Positions 16,216 through 27,326 of a DNA stretch of 64,000 nt are shown piece after piece. Location: positions 3,736,001-3,800,000 of the forward strand of contig NZ_ARWA01000001.1 of NCBI RefSeq assembly GCF_000385335.1, read 5' to 3'. Made by a program: the position numbers and the translations under genes. Numbering within the stretch: position 1 is the first letter of the stretch; every line of letters begins with the position of its first letter. The DNA is from Methyloferula stellata AR4. GTDB taxonomy: Bacteria; Pseudomonadota; Alphaproteobacteria; Rhizobiales; Beijerinckiaceae. A model generated the notes under the pieces. It did not search any database, was not told the origin of the DNA, and saw nothing but the letters and a program-made list of their open reading frames with translations.

Positions 16216-17076
16216 ATGCATAACATCGATCCCACCATCGACGACGACCAGACGCCGCCGCCCGAAATGGCGCGCTTAGAGACCACTCCGATCCCCCACC
16301 CGAGCGGTGCAATTGCCGGTTCCGGCAGTGCACAGCCCTATGGGCTTCTCGGATTGTGTCTAAGCCTGTTCGCCATTCTTTTTGTCACAATCGTCTACGC
16401 GGCGCTCGCAGGCGGCCTTGCCCTGCTCGTCGATGGCCTCTCCTTCGGCTGGACGCCGCCGCTCGATCGCGTGCGGCAGCTCGAGGCGGAGAGCGCCAGC
16501 AATCCGGCATTGGCGCTGCATCTCGGTCTCGGCATTTCGCTCGCCGTCTATCTTGCGCTGAGCCTCGCGGTCCTGACGCTGGCCCGGCTGCGCGGCGGCA
16601 GCGCCTGGCGCCAAATCATCGGATGGCGGCCATGGCCGGTGTTGAAGACGCGCCGGGCCTTTTGGTTCATAGTGGGCGCAGCGCTTATCTATGGAATCGC
16701 GGCGAACTTGCTCGTCGGGCTTTACTATCCACCGTCCAAAGACTGGTTCACGGTGCCGAAGGAAGGCCTCGCGGCCTTCATGCTTTTCGTCCTGGCCGTC
16801 GTATTCGCGCCGCTGACGGAAGAGCTTCTGTTTCGCGGCTGGATCTATACGAGCCTGCGCGCCAGTTTCGGTCTATGGACGGCGCTCCTCGTCAGCGCCG
16901 CCCTTTTTGCGGGCGCCCATTATGAAAGCAGCCATATCTATGCCCTGGTTGTATTCCCCATCGGCCTCGCGCTCGGCGGCATGCGCGAAGCAACAGGCAC
17001 CCTCAAGGCATCCATCAGCTTTCACGCATTTTACAACGCGATCGCTTTTGGCCTCGCGCTCTTCGACATAGGGTAG
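16216..17076 (+). CDS. CPBP-family intramembrane glutamic endopeptidase
   Basis: 286 residues with about seven membrane segments after a 40-residue cytoplasmic lead. The catalytic motifs are all present: EELLFRGW (about 201-208), a His in [11 protein letters not shown] (about 230-240) and HAFYN near the C-terminus. The family (Rce1/Abi-like) cleaves membrane proteins or prenylated substrates; the substrate here is unknown. It is 7 bp before thyA, so the two are very likely cotranscribed. Confidence 0.9.
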   Translation: MHNIDPTIDDDQTPPPEMARLETTPIPHPSGAIAGSGSAQPYGLLGLCLSLFAILFVTIVYAALAGGLALLVDGLSFGWTPPLDRVRQLEAESASNPALALHLGLGISLAVYLALSLAVLTLARLRGGSAWRQIIGWRPWPVLKTRRAFWFIVGAALIYGIAANLLVGLYYPPSKDWFTVPKEGLAAFMLFVLAVVFAPLTEELLFRGWIYTSLRASFGLWTALLVSAALFAGAHYESSHIYALVVFPIGLALGGMREATGTLKASISFHAFYNAIAFGLALFDIG

Positions 17077-17083
17077 AGCGGAC

Positions 17084-17893
17084 ATGCGCGCCTATCTCGA
17101 TCTGCTCGCCAAAATCCTCGACGAAGGCCAAGAAAAGGCCGACAGAACCGGCACCGGCACTCTGTCGCTTTTCGGCCATCAGATGCGCTTCGATCTCAGC
17201 AAAGGCTTTCCGCTCGTCACGACGAAAAAGCTGCATCTGAAATCGATCGTGCACGAGCTGCTCTGGTTTTTGAAAGGTGACACGAATATCGCCTATCTCA
17301 AGGAGAACGGTGTCGGCATCTGGGACGAATGGGCCGATGAAAACGGCAATCTCGGCCCTGTCTACGGCCAGCAATGGCGCTCGTGGCGCGCACCGGACGG
17401 CAGGACGATCGATCAGATTTCAAACGTGATCGAGGATTTGAAGCGCAACCCGTTTTCGCGCCGCCATATCGTGTCGGCGTGGAATCCCGCGGACCTCGGC
17501 GACATGGCTTTGGCGCCCTGCCATTGCCTCTTCCAATTCCATGTGGCGGAAGACAAGACCGGCACAAAGCGCCTGTCGTGCCAGCTCTATCAGCGTTCGG
17601 GCGATGTGTTTTTAGGCGTGCCCTTCAACATCGCGAGTTATGCGCTCTTGACCCATATGGTCGCGCAGGTCACGGGGCTCGCACCCGGCGACTTCGTGCA
17701 TACGTTCGGCGACGCGCATCTTTATCTCAATCATCTCGACCAGGCGCGCGAGCAACTCTCCCGCACGCCGCGCGCCTTGCCGCGGCTCAAGCTCAATCCA
17801 GAGGTGAAATCGATCTTCGATTTCCGCTTTGAGGATATCGTGATCGAGGATTACGATCCGCATCCGGCGATCAAGGCGGAAGTGGCGGTTTAG
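17084..17893 (+). CDS. thyA: thymidylate synthase
   Basis: 269 residues. It converts dUMP and methylene-tetrahydrofolate to dTMP and dihydrofolate. The catalytic cysteine is in [55 protein letters not shown] and HLYLNH are family signatures. The dihydrofolate formed is recycled by FolA, encoded about 1.9 kb downstream. ATG at 17084 matches the usual N-terminus. Confidence 0.97.
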   Translation: MRAYLDLLAKILDEGQEKADRTGTGTLSLFGHQMRFDLSKGFPLVTTKKLHLKSIVHELLWFLKGDTNIAYLKENGVGIWDEWADENGNLGPVYGQQWRSWRAPDGRTIDQISNVIEDLKRNPFSRRHIVSAWNPADLGDMALAPCHCLFQFHVAEDKTGTKRLSCQLYQRSGDVFLGVPFNIASYALLTHMVAQVTGLAPGDFVHTFGDAHLYLNHLDQAREQLSRTPRALPRLKLNPEVKSIFDFRFEDIVIEDYDPHPAIKAEVAV

Positions 17894-17938
17894 ATTTGCG
17901 CCGCGCTTGTCGCCTCACCTACATCGATGATGAAGGAT

Positions 17939-18403
17939 CTATCGCGACGTGATCGCATTGCGCAGCTCGATCGCATGCGAGATGAACTTGAGCTTCTCAA
18001 AGCCCTGCCCCGTGCCGAGGATCGCAATCGTGCCGTAATCAAGAAGGCGACCAAGAATCGATTGGTCGACGATGACCGACTCGACCTTGTCCATGTTCAT
18101 TTCGTTCGTATAACGATTGATGAAACCCCTCTTATGGACGACCCGCGTAGTCGTGACCGCGATCTCGGTCGTGAAGCTCTTCCACCAGGCGCGCAGAACT
18201 CCGGCCAGACCGAGGATAAGAAACACAAAGGCCAGCGCGAGGGCTGGCCATTGATAATGCGTATATTTGAAATGGACAGAGAGGCCAAAGGCCGCCGCGG
18301 CACAAATGAGCCACAGGATCCCCGGCATATAGATGATCCAATGAATCCGGCCGACGACGAGCACTTTTTCGCCGGGCTGCAATATTTGATTCACGTAGCT
18401 CAT
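17939..18403 (-). CDS. bacterial PH-domain (bPH_2) membrane protein
   Basis: 154 residues: an N-terminal GEKVLVVGRIHWI motif, two membrane segments (about 25-42 and 50-70), then a pleckstrin-homology-like domain beginning FTTEIAVTTTRVVHKRGF and containing MDKVESVIVDQS and LGTG. The function of such proteins is unclear; they are small inner-membrane proteins. The gene is convergent with thyA (45 bp). Confidence 0.85.
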   Translation of the reverse strand: MSYVNQILQPGEKVLVVGRIHWIIYMPGILWLICAAAAFGLSVHFKYTHYQWPALALAFVFLILGLAGVLRAWWKSFTTEIAVTTTRVVHKRGFINRYTNEMNMDKVESVIVDQSILGRLLDYGTIAILGTGQGFEKLKFISHAIELRNAITSR

Positions 18404-18441
18404 GGATCGGACACCACTCTAGAGTCAGGACTCGATCGTCG

Positions 18442-18486
18442 AACCGTCATTGCGAGGAGAGGAGCGATGACGAATCCATGCCGAAG
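18442..18486. repeat. fragment of a dispersed GTCATTGCGAGGAG repeat
   Basis: CGTCATTGCGAGGAG followed by GAGCGATGACGAATCCATG is the kind of sequence that recurs between genes of many Rhizobiales and related genomes. A single, imperfect copy is seen here, in the 116-bp gap between two minus-strand genes. Only the resemblance is claimed. Confidence 0.4.
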
Positions 18487-18519
18487 ATCCATGCCATTAT
18501 CTAAGCAATTGTCCCTGGA

Positions 18520-19008
18520 TTACCTTTTGTCGGCGCCCGACATCGCGCCGGAGAAACCGGCCTTGACAACGGCTTTCTCGTTTCTGATGACACTGGCCTC
18601 GATATCGGGAAAATCGCAGTCAAGCAGGAATTTGAACAGCGCCGCGTAATTGTCATTTTCCAGCGTGTAATCGACCGATGCATCCGCCAGATATCCAAAC
18701 GAATCCACAACGACAACGCGGATGAAGGCTTTCTTATCCTCGGCTGGAACCGCCGGATTCAAGCCGATGGTGATCAGGGGATATGAGCCATTCATCTTGC
18801 CTCTGAAGAGAAGCCGTCTCGCCTTATCGAAACGGACGTCGTAAAGATTAATCACATCGTCCTTGGTTGGATCATCCCGGCGAAAATCAAGGCTGCTGTT
18901 CCAGATTTGCAGGCGCATCCAGGCCGTGTCACCATCCCGCTTTTCAAGCGTGACCTCCAAATGCCGTCCAATGAAAGAATCTGCGAGAAGCGTTAGTGGC
19001 TCAGGCAT
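18520..19008 (-). CDS. hypothetical protein, no family recognised
   Basis: 162 residues, no signal peptide or membrane segment. The body alternates strand-like stretches (HLEVTLEKRDGDTAWMRLQI, RLLFRGKMNGSYPLITIGL, AFIRVVVVDSFGYLADASVD), suggesting an all-beta fold. The codon use looks normal for the window. It follows a 230-bp region holding a large inverted repeat and precedes the PH-domain gene on the same strand. I cannot assign a function. Confidence 0.65.
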   Translation of the reverse strand: MPEPLTLLADSFIGRHLEVTLEKRDGDTAWMRLQIWNSSLDFRRDDPTKDDVINLYDVRFDKARRLLFRGKMNGSYPLITIGLNPAVPAEDKKAFIRVVVVDSFGYLADASVDYTLENDNYAALFKFLLDCDFPDIEASVIRNEKAVVKAGFSGAMSGADKR

Positions 19009-19039
19009 ACGGTTTTCCTTTGAAGTCTGTTTCGCATCT

Positions 19040-19159
19040 TATATCAGGTCCCAGAAATGGCCGCCTGCTCCACTCTCGAATTCGCGTGATCTTAGAAACG
19101 CTGGCAAAACGCGAATTCGAGAAAGGAGCTAAGTGTCGCTCTCCACGACGCCTGATATA
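19040..19159. repeat. 120-bp nested inverted-repeat element
   Basis: The outer arms TATATCAGG (19040-19048) and CCTGATATA (19151-19159) enclose an inner pair of perfect 14-bp arms, TCTCGAATTCGCGT (19074-19087) and ACGCGAATTCGAGA (19109-19122). A further 5 bp (GCTCC 19067-19071 with GGAGC 19125-19129) pairs beyond a symmetrical two-base bulge. The whole can fold as one long interrupted hairpin. It lies between divergent genes and has no coding potential. Confidence 0.8.
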
Positions 19160-19240
19160 GTGTCATAAATCGCTTTTTAGCGCCTGGAATCGACGCCGGA
19201 TAGGCTTTTAGCGCTTACGCAAGGCGCCGGATAGAGGTTT

Positions 19241-19771
19241 ATGGGACATAACGAAAACAGAGTGCCTTTTCACATTCGCTCCGCGGTGCCCGCCGATGCG
19301 GCTCAGATCTTCGCGCTTGTCACCGAACTCGCAGCCTATGAAAAGCTCAGCGCTGCGGTCGATGCCACAGCCGAAACGCTGGCGCAGGCGCTTTTTGGCA
19401 CTGCGCCGCGGGTTTTCTGCGACATGGCAGAGCAGGATGGCGAGCCTATCGGCCTCGCCGTCTGGTTCTATACGTTCTCGACCTTTCGCGGCCGCCACGG
19501 CATTTGGCTCGAAGACCTCTATGTGCGTCCAGCCTTTCGCGGGCGCGGCACCGGCAAGGCGCTTCTCGCCGGCCTCGCGGCGCGTTGCGTCAGAGAAAAT
19601 CTTGCAAGGCTCGAATGGTCTGTGCTCGATTGGAATACGCCATCGATTGCCTTCTACAAGGCTATGGGTGCGGTGCTGATGGACGAATGGACCAATTGCC
19701 GCTGCGAGGGCGGCGCGCTTTCCAGCCTCGCGGCGCTTGCAGCCGGCAAGGCTGATCCTGTCCGCATATGA
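19241..19771 (+). CDS. GNAT-family N-acetyltransferase
   Basis: 176 residues with the GNAT fold: HIRSAVPADAAQIFALVTEL at the start, strand LEDLYVRPAFRGRGTGKALL with the acetyl-CoA loop R-G-R-G-T-G, and LEWSVLDWNTPSIAFYKAMG at the end. The diamine-acetyltransferase-like pattern (WNTPSIAFYKAMGA) hints at a polyamine or amino group acceptor, which is a guess. It overlaps folA by four bases (ATGA), so translation is coupled. Confidence 0.9.
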   Translation: MGHNENRVPFHIRSAVPADAAQIFALVTELAAYEKLSAAVDATAETLAQALFGTAPRVFCDMAEQDGEPIGLAVWFYTFSTFRGRHGIWLEDLYVRPAFRGRGTGKALLAGLAARCVRENLARLEWSVLDWNTPSIAFYKAMGAVLMDEWTNCRCEGGALSSLAALAAGKADPVRI

Positions 19772-20277
19772 ATCCGCCGCTGATCCTCATCGCCGCCATC
19801 GCCGAAAATGGCGTCATCGGCAGGGACAATAGCCTCCCCTGGCATTTGACCAGCGACCTCAAGCGATTTCGCGCGCTGACGATGGGAAAGCCGATGATCA
19901 TGGGACGCAAGAACTTCCAATCAATCGGAAGACCCTTGCCGGGGCGCGAAACCATCGTCGTCACGCGCGACCGCGATTTCACCGCCGAGGGCGTGCATAT
20001 CGTCTATTCGATCGAGGATGCGCTCGCCTGCGCCGCGGAACGCGCCAGCGCCATGCAGGCGCAAGAGATTATTCTCGCCGGCGGAGCCGAACTTTATTCG
20101 GCCATGATCGACGACGTGGATAGGATGAAGATCACTTTCGTCGATCTCGCGCCGGAAGGCGATACGTTTTTTCCTGCCATCAATTGGTCGCAATGGGGGG
20201 AAGAAAGCCGCGTGCGCCCGCCAAAAGACGCGAAGGACGATGCGACATTTTCGTTTGTCGATTATCGTCGGCGATGA
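19768..20277 (+). CDS. folA: dihydrofolate reductase
   Basis: 169 residues. It regenerates tetrahydrofolate after thymidylate synthesis. Family signatures: IAAIAENGVIGRDNSLPWHL near residues 8-27, the catalytic acidic residue D31 in SDLKRF, and MIMGRKNFQSIGRPLPGR for NADPH. The protein starts in the GNAT stop codon. The same thyA-folA-hflKC-degP order is common in Rhizobiales. Confidence 0.96.
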   Translation: MNPPLILIAAIAENGVIGRDNSLPWHLTSDLKRFRALTMGKPMIMGRKNFQSIGRPLPGRETIVVTRDRDFTAEGVHIVYSIEDALACAAERASAMQAQEIILAGGAELYSAMIDDVDRMKITFVDLAPEGDTFFPAINWSQWGEESRVRPPKDAKDDATFSFVDYRRR

Positions 20278-20343
20278 TGTCTCGAACGCCTACGGCATTT
20301 ATATGCGGAAATTCTATAAATGAGATTGGCCGGTTAATGGAAA

Positions 20344-20368
20344 ATCGCTTGGGATACTCCCAAGCGAT
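20344..20368. other. stem-loop after folA
   Basis: ATCGCTTGGGA, loop TAC, TCCCAAGCGAT form a perfect 11-bp stem 67 bp after the folA stop. A third copy of CCAAGCGAT follows at 20390. There is no T-run, so Rho-independent termination is uncertain; it may protect the folA mRNA end. Confidence 0.55.
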
Positions 20369-20509
20369 ATCTTCACCATAGACAAAACCGCCAAGCGATT
20401 TTGCAAAAGACACCTACATTTGCTGGAACTTGTTCTATAAGACTACCGGCCGATAAACCGCGTGATATCGGACGATCGGCACCCCGGCTGAACTTTTGAA
20501 AGGTCTTTT

Positions 20510-21616
20510 ATGCCTTGGACCAGTAACGGCAATGGCGGCGGAAGCTGGAAACCCGGCAATCCCGGCCCGTGGGGACAAGGACCCAGCGGATCGACGCCGC
20601 CAGACCTCGAGGAAATGCTGAGCCGGGTCCAGCAAAGACTGCGGCAATGGATGCCCGGCGGCGGCGTGAGTTCGCGCGGCATCATCGCCCTGGTGCTGAT
20701 CGGCCTTCTCATCTGGCTTCTAACCGGCTTTTACACGGTCGGCCCGAACGAGGTCGGCCTCAACAAAGTCTTCGGTGGCTATACTGGCAGGACCACGCCC
20801 GGCCTCAATTACAATTGGCCCTATCCGGTGGGCTCGGTGCTGAAGCTTCCGGTGACCAACCGCAAGGCCACCAATATCGGCTTCATCTTCCGTCCGAACG
20901 GGCAGCCGCCCATCGATCTGCCGGAAGAAAGCCTGATGCTGACGGCCGATGAAAATATCGCCGACGTCAAATTCGTGGTGATCTGGCAGATCGATCCGGT
21001 TCATCCGGAAGATTACGCCTTCAACGTCGCCAATCAGGAAGAAACCGTGAAAGCCGTCGCGGAAAGCGCGATGCGCGAAGTGATCGGCCGCAGCCAGATT
21101 CAAAAGATCCTGACCGCCGAACGCAAGGTGATCGAACCTGCCGTGCAGGATCTCATGCAGAAAGTCTTGAACGACTATAAAGCCGGCGTGCTCATCCTTC
21201 AGGTGCAATTGCAATCGGTCGATCCGCCCGAGCAGGTCATTGCCGCCTTCCGCGACGTGACCGCGGCGCAGCAGGATCAGGACCGCTTGCGCAACGAAGC
21301 CGAAGCCTATGCCAATAGCGTCGTGCCGGAAGCGCGCGGCAAGGCGGCCGCCATCATTCAAGAGGCCGAAGGCTACCGCCTGCAGACCGTCGCCGAAGCG
21401 CAAGGTCAGGCGGCGCGTTTCACCCAGATCTACGATCAATATAAAAACGCGCCCGAAGTCACTCGCGAGCGCATCTATCTCGAAACCATGGAGCGTGTGT
21501 TGGGCGGTGCCGACAAAGTGATCGTCGACGAGGCCGCCGGGAACGGAAACGGCGTCGTGCCTTATCTGCCGCTGCCGCAACTGGCACCGCGCGCCAGCGA
21601 TGGGAGCCGCAAATGA
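20510..21616 (+). CDS. hflK: HflK subunit of the FtsH-regulating SPFH complex
   Basis: 368 residues. A Gly/Pro/Asn-rich cytoplasmic lead (MPWTSNGNGGGSWKPGNPG) is followed by one membrane span (about 63-83) and the SPFH/band 7 domain, beginning GPNEVGLNKVFGGY, with a coiled coil at about 255-310. With HflC it forms the periplasm-facing cage that regulates the FtsH protease. The stop overlaps the hflC start (ATGA). Confidence 0.95.
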   Translation: MPWTSNGNGGGSWKPGNPGPWGQGPSGSTPPDLEEMLSRVQQRLRQWMPGGGVSSRGIIALVLIGLLIWLLTGFYTVGPNEVGLNKVFGGYTGRTTPGLNYNWPYPVGSVLKLPVTNRKATNIGFIFRPNGQPPIDLPEESLMLTADENIADVKFVVIWQIDPVHPEDYAFNVANQEETVKAVAESAMREVIGRSQIQKILTAERKVIEPAVQDLMQKVLNDYKAGVLILQVQLQSVDPPEQVIAAFRDVTAAQQDQDRLRNEAEAYANSVVPEARGKAAAIIQEAEGYRLQTVAEAQGQAARFTQIYDQYKNAPEVTRERIYLETMERVLGGADKVIVDEAAGNGNGVVPYLPLPQLAPRASDGSRK

Positions 21617-22521
21617 GAGGCGCCTATGGCTTTGTCGCGCTGATCGCGCTCGTTGTTATCCTGGTCGTAGCCGCGGCCTCGACCTTTCAGGTTCAGCAGA
21701 CGGATCAAGGTCTGCTGCTGCGTTTCGGCGAACCTGTCGCCGGACGCGGGCTGATCACACAGCCGGGGCTGCATTTCAAGATTCCGTTCATCGAGGACTA
21801 TATTCCGATCGACAATCGCATTCTCGATCTCGAAGCGCCGAAGCAGGAGGTGCTCGCCTCCGATAATACGCGCATCGAAGTCGATGCGTTCCTGCGCTAC
21901 AAGATCGTCGATCCCTTGAAGTTCTACCAAACCGTCGGCACGATCGAGCGGGCGAGGAACCAATTGGGCTTCGTGCTCAATTCGGCGGTGCGCCGCGTGC
22001 TCGGCGAAGCCGACCTGACGCAGATCGTGCGCGACAACCGCTCCGCGCTCATGCTGAAGATCCGCGACCAGGTGAACCAGGAGGCCGGCCGTCTCGGCGT
22101 CGTCGCCACGGATGTCCGCATCAGGCGCGCCGACCTGCCTCGCCAGATCTCGGAACAGGTGTTCAGGCGCATGCAGACCGAGCGCGCCCGCGAGGCTGCC
22201 GAATATCGGGCGCAGGGCTCCGAACAGGCACAGAAGATTCGCGCGAAGGCGGATCGCGACGTGGTGGTTCTGCGCGGCGATGCGCAAAAGCAAGCCGATC
22301 AGGTCCGCGGCGAAGGCGACGCGACGCGCAACAAGATCTTTGCCGACGCTTATGGCAAAGATCCGGATTTCTTTGCCTTCTACCGGTCGATGCAGGCCTA
22401 TGAGAATGGGCTCAAAGCCTCGGACACGCGCATGATTTTGAGCCCGAAGTCGGATTTCTTCCGCTTCTTTGGAACGTCTCATCCCGAACCCGCCGCGGGC
22501 GCGCCGTCCGCCGCACGTTAA
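21613..22521 (+). CDS. hflC: HflC subunit of the FtsH-regulating SPFH complex
   Basis: 302 residues. One N-terminal membrane span (about 6-24), then the band 7 domain starting FQVQQTDQGLLLRFGEPV, and a helical arm (RAREAAEYRAQGSEQAQKIR). It is the partner of HflK and begins in its stop codon. The tail is short and Pro/Ala-rich (HPEPAAGAPSAAR). Confidence 0.95.
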   Translation: MRGAYGFVALIALVVILVVAAASTFQVQQTDQGLLLRFGEPVAGRGLITQPGLHFKIPFIEDYIPIDNRILDLEAPKQEVLASDNTRIEVDAFLRYKIVDPLKFYQTVGTIERARNQLGFVLNSAVRRVLGEADLTQIVRDNRSALMLKIRDQVNQEAGRLGVVATDVRIRRADLPRQISEQVFRRMQTERAREAAEYRAQGSEQAQKIRAKADRDVVVLRGDAQKQADQVRGEGDATRNKIFADAYGKDPDFFAFYRSMQAYENGLKASDTRMILSPKSDFFRFFGTSHPEPAAGAPSAAR

Positions 22522-22723
22522 CTTACTCGGGCAAATTCTTGCCCTGCAATTTTGAGGTGCGAGCGGCAATTTGCCGGGCTATGGCTATATGAAAGATAAG
22601 GGAAACGGAGCTTTCGGCGAGCCTGGCAAAAAGCGCGACGCCGCCGATTTTCCGCCCTAATTTATCGTTCGATTGGCGCGCTTCTTAAGCCATGCCGCGC
22701 GTCCGGTCGCAGGAGATCACTTC

Positions 22724-24292
22724 ATGGGTTTGTTTGCCTTTTCAGAGCTGCGGGTCGTCACGCCATCAAAACATGCCTTGGCTGGCCGACTGCGCCGCGC
22801 GAACTTGGCCTTCGCCTGCGCGCTCGGTCTGTCGCTTATTGCCTCGCCGGCCGCTCTTGTCGCGCCCGCCTTTGCCAAAGGACCCGATTCTCTCGCCGAT
22901 CTCTCCGATCAAGTCAGCGATGCGGTCGTGAATATTTCGGCGACGCAGACGATGGAAGACAAACATGCCTCGGCCGCGCCGCAGCTCGAACCGGGTACGC
23001 CTTTTGACGATCTCTTCGAAGAATTCTTCCGCCGCCGTCAGCAAGGCGGCGGCAGCGGCGGCAATAATGATACGCCATTGCCGCGTCCGCGCGAGCGCAA
23101 GTCGAATTCGCTTGGCTCAGGCTTCGTGATCGATCCCTCCGGGATCATCATCACCAATAATCACGTCATCGCCGACGCCAATGATATCACCGTCATCTTC
23201 ACCGACGGCCAAAAGCTGAAGGCACAAATCATCGGCAAGGATTCCAAGGTCGATGTCGCGGTCCTTCGCGTGAAACCCGAAAAGCCGCTGAAATCCGTCA
23301 AATTTGGCGACAGCGAGAAAATGCGCGTCGGCGATTGGGTGCTGGCGGTCGGCAATCCATTCGGCCTCGGCGGCACGGTGACGGCCGGCATCATCTCGGC
23401 GCATCACCGCAATATCGAATCGGGTCCCTACGACAATTACATTCAGACCGACGCGGCGATCAATAAAGGCAATTCCGGCGGGCCTCTGTTCAACATGGAC
23501 GGCGAGGTGATCGGCATCAATACGGCGATCCTGTCTCCTTCGGGCGGCTCGATCGGCATTGGTTTCGCCACGCCTGCCGCGACCGTCATGCCGGTCATCG
23601 ACCAATTGCAGAAATTTGGCGAGACGCGGCGCGGCTGGCTCGGTGTCCGCATTCAAAACGTCGATGAGAGCATCGCGGAAAGCCTCAACCTCGGCCCGGT
23701 TCACGGCGCGCTTGTCGCCGGCACCGACGACAAGGGCCCTGCGAAGGCGGCAGGCATCCAGGCCGGCGACGTCATCGTCAAATTCGACGGGACCGACATC
23801 AAGGAATCGCGCGACCTGCCGAAGGTCGTCGCCTCCGCGCCGGTCGGCAAGGACGTTGCCGTCGTCGTCATGCGCCAGGGCAAAGAACTGACCAAAACCG
23901 TCAAACTCGGCCGCCTCGAAGACAATGAGAAGCTTGCCTCGCTCGAAACGAAGGCCCCTGAAACCAGCAAGGCCTTGCCTCCGACGCCGGTCGAAAAAGC
24001 TTTCGGCATGGAGTTTTCGAGCCTCAGCAGCGCCGCGCGGCAAAAATTCTCCATCGGCGAGAGCGTGGCCACAGGCGTCGTCGTCACCGATGTCGATCCG
24101 GAGTCGCCGGCCGCCGAGAAAAATATTCAGCCCGGCGAGGTGATCCTGGAAATCAATCAGATCCCCGTGAAGGACCCGTCCGAGGTATCGGCCAAGATCA
24201 AAGCCCTGAAGGAGGGCGGCAAGAAATCGGCGCTGTTCCTCATCGCCAATACGCAAGGCGAGGTGCGCTTCGTCGCGCTCTCAATGCAATAG
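22724..24292 (+). CDS. degP: Do-family periplasmic serine protease/chaperone DegP
   Basis: 522 residues from the ATG at 22724, which has AGGAGA upstream; a TTG at 22673 would add 17 residues before the signal sequence. A long signal peptide ends ...APAFA. The catalytic triad is visible: His in TNNHVI, Asp in DVAVLRV, Ser in GNSGGPL. Two PDZ domains follow, the first starting RRGWLGVRIQNVDE and the second about residue 430. A Gly/Arg-rich loop (RRRQQGGGSGGNND) precedes the protease domain. It is 202 bp after hflC. Confidence 0.95.
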   Translation: MGLFAFSELRVVTPSKHALAGRLRRANLAFACALGLSLIASPAALVAPAFAKGPDSLADLSDQVSDAVVNISATQTMEDKHASAAPQLEPGTPFDDLFEEFFRRRQQGGGSGGNNDTPLPRPRERKSNSLGSGFVIDPSGIIITNNHVIADANDITVIFTDGQKLKAQIIGKDSKVDVAVLRVKPEKPLKSVKFGDSEKMRVGDWVLAVGNPFGLGGTVTAGIISAHHRNIESGPYDNYIQTDAAINKGNSGGPLFNMDGEVIGINTAILSPSGGSIGIGFATPAATVMPVIDQLQKFGETRRGWLGVRIQNVDESIAESLNLGPVHGALVAGTDDKGPAKAAGIQAGDVIVKFDGTDIKESRDLPKVVASAPVGKDVAVVVMRQGKELTKTVKLGRLEDNEKLASLETKAPETSKALPPTPVEKAFGMEFSSLSSAARQKFSIGESVATGVVVTDVDPESPAAEKNIQPGEVILEINQIPVKDPSEVSAKIKALKEGGKKSALFLIANTQGEVRFVALSMQ

Positions 24293-24499
24293 GCAGAATG
24301 TCTCGAAATCCGATCGCATGGCCGGGGCGAAATTTTCGCGCCCCGCCCTTGCGGGAGGTAGGCCTCCTCACAATTTCAAGCTCCATAGGACAGTTTCCCG
24401 GTCTGCGGCCTTGCCGTAGCTGCCAGCTTTCTATTTTGCTTTAAAATTAAACATTATGCTTCATATATAAGCGATTAATGCTCAAAAATAACTTCTTCC

Positions 24500-24528
24500 T
24501 TGACAATTTGGGGCGCGATGGCTTATTT
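24500..24528 (+). promoter_or_regulatory. groESL promoter
   Basis: TTGACA (24500-24505) and TTATTT (24523-24528) are separated by 17 bp and lie just before the CIRCE element, which would cover the transcription start. This is the standard layout of an HrcA-repressed sigma-70 promoter. Confidence 0.7.
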
Positions 24529-24537
24529 CGCGCCTTG

Positions 24538-24564
24538 TTAGCACTCTATGTTACCGAGTGCTAA
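24538..24564. promoter_or_regulatory. CIRCE operator for HrcA
   Basis: TTAGCACTC-N9-GAGTGCTAA, a perfect match to the CIRCE consensus, 86 bp before groES. HrcA binds it and represses groESL until heat shock. hrcA itself is not in the window. Confidence 0.97.
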
Positions 24565-24649
24565 CGAGGCCTGGGTTGGACCGGCCGAAGCTTCGCGAGG
24601 TGTCCCCTTCGAGAGCAGGGACCCATCATCATTTTAGAGGAAGCAGACC

Positions 24650-24937
24650 ATGAATTTTCGTCCCCTGCATGACCGTGTGGTCGTCAAGCGTCTTGAAGGT
24701 CAGGAAAAGACCAAGGGCGGGATCATCATTCCCGACAACGCGAAAGAGAAACCCCAGGAAGGCGAAATCATCGCCGTTGGTCCTGGCGGCCGCGATGAGA
24801 CCGGCAAAATCACTCCCCTCGATGTCAAGGCCGGCGACAAGGTGCTGTTCGGCAAATGGTCCGGCACCGAAGTCAAGATCGACGGCCAAGACCTCCTCAT
24901 CATGAAGGAGAGCGACATCATGGGTGTCATCGCCTAA
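24650..24937 (+). CDS. groES: co-chaperonin GroES
   Basis: 95 residues, the usual length. [20 protein letters not shown] at the start, the mobile loop [10 protein letters not shown] (about 21-30), and [19 protein letters not shown] at the end. It caps the GroEL ring. The start follows AGAGGAAG. groEL begins 52 bp later. Confidence 0.98.
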   Translation: MNFRPLHDRVVVKRLEGQEKTKGGIIIPDNAKEKPQEGEIIAVGPGGRDETGKITPLDVKAGDKVLFGKWSGTEVKIDGQDLLIMKESDIMGVIA

Positions 24938-24965
24938 GGCGAGCCTTCTCTCCGACCGACACTAG

Positions 24966-26636
<1,671 letters not shown>

Positions 26637-26680
26637 ATCCACGTCTGCTGGAAAGCTCCGCCTTTCCGATAAAGAAACCG

Positions 26681-26715
26681 CTCCGCGCGCAGTCACCTGC
26701 GCGCGGAGTTCGTTT
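26681..26715 (+). terminator. groESL terminator
   Basis: CTCCGCGCGCAG, loop TCAC, CTGCGCGCGGAG form a perfect 12-bp stem followed by TTCGTTT, 44 bp after the groEL stop. The remaining sequence to 26972 shows no gene. Confidence 0.9.
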
Positions 26716-26972
26716 AAGGGCCGTCTCTGGTATTCTACAACCGTAGGCTTGAGCAGCGCCTCGCATTGCCGGATGAATTTCAACTTTTATTGAAGAGAAT
26801 TGTTCTGTCTTGACGCGCCCGGTTCGCGCCAATCTTTTGGACCAAGGCAAACTGTCATCAAAGGCATCAACATTTTAATCGGCGCCTGAGGTTTTTTTGC
26901 AACCGCCCTTGCACATTTTCGGTCTAAGCTTCCGCACCTGTTTTTAAAGGGCTCCGGGGGGAGAAGCGGAAA

Positions 26973-27326
26973 GTGCAGCAATCGTCGAAATCGTCAAAGA
27001 TTCGAAAAACTACGACGCGCGCGGATCTTCTGGAGGCTGTCTATAGTTCGAGTCCCGTTCTCTCTCGCGCACAGGCACGCGAAATTTTTGAAATCGCGCT
27101 TGAAGAAATTTCAGATGCTTTGGTTCGCGGCGAAAGCGTCAAACTCCGTTCATTCGGTCTTTTCGCGGTCCGTAGCAAACGCGAGCGAATCGGGCGCAAT
27201 CCACGCACAGGCGTTGAAGTGCCGATCACGCCGAGACGCGTGCTGACGTTCAAACCTTCTCCGGTTTTAACCGCGAGCATCAATGGGACAGCCCTGCCGC
27301 AAGAGGCGGAAGCCGACGCGGAATAA
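26973..27326 (+). CDS. ihfA: integration host factor alpha subunit (HU/IHF family)
   Basis: 117 residues from a GTG with GGGGAG upstream. The HU/IHF fold is complete: [30 protein letters not shown], and the DNA-intercalating arm [19 protein letters not shown]. It resembles IhfA more than HU in this arm and has an extra acidic tail of about 15 residues. The stretch SSSPVLSRA replaces the usual QKVGLSR; its DNA nearly copies the 3' end of the tRNA-Asp gene. Confidence 0.88.
   Translation: MQQSSKSSKIRKTTTRADLLEAVYSSSPVLSRAQAREIFEIALEEISDALVRGESVKLRSFGLFAVRSKRERIGRNPRTGVEVPITPRRVLTFKPSPVLTASINGTALPQEAEADAE

Noticed and set aside
22592-22663. 23-codon frame between hflC and degP (MKDKGNGAFGEPGKK...)
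   Set aside because: No ribosome site, no known family; too short to support from sequence alone.
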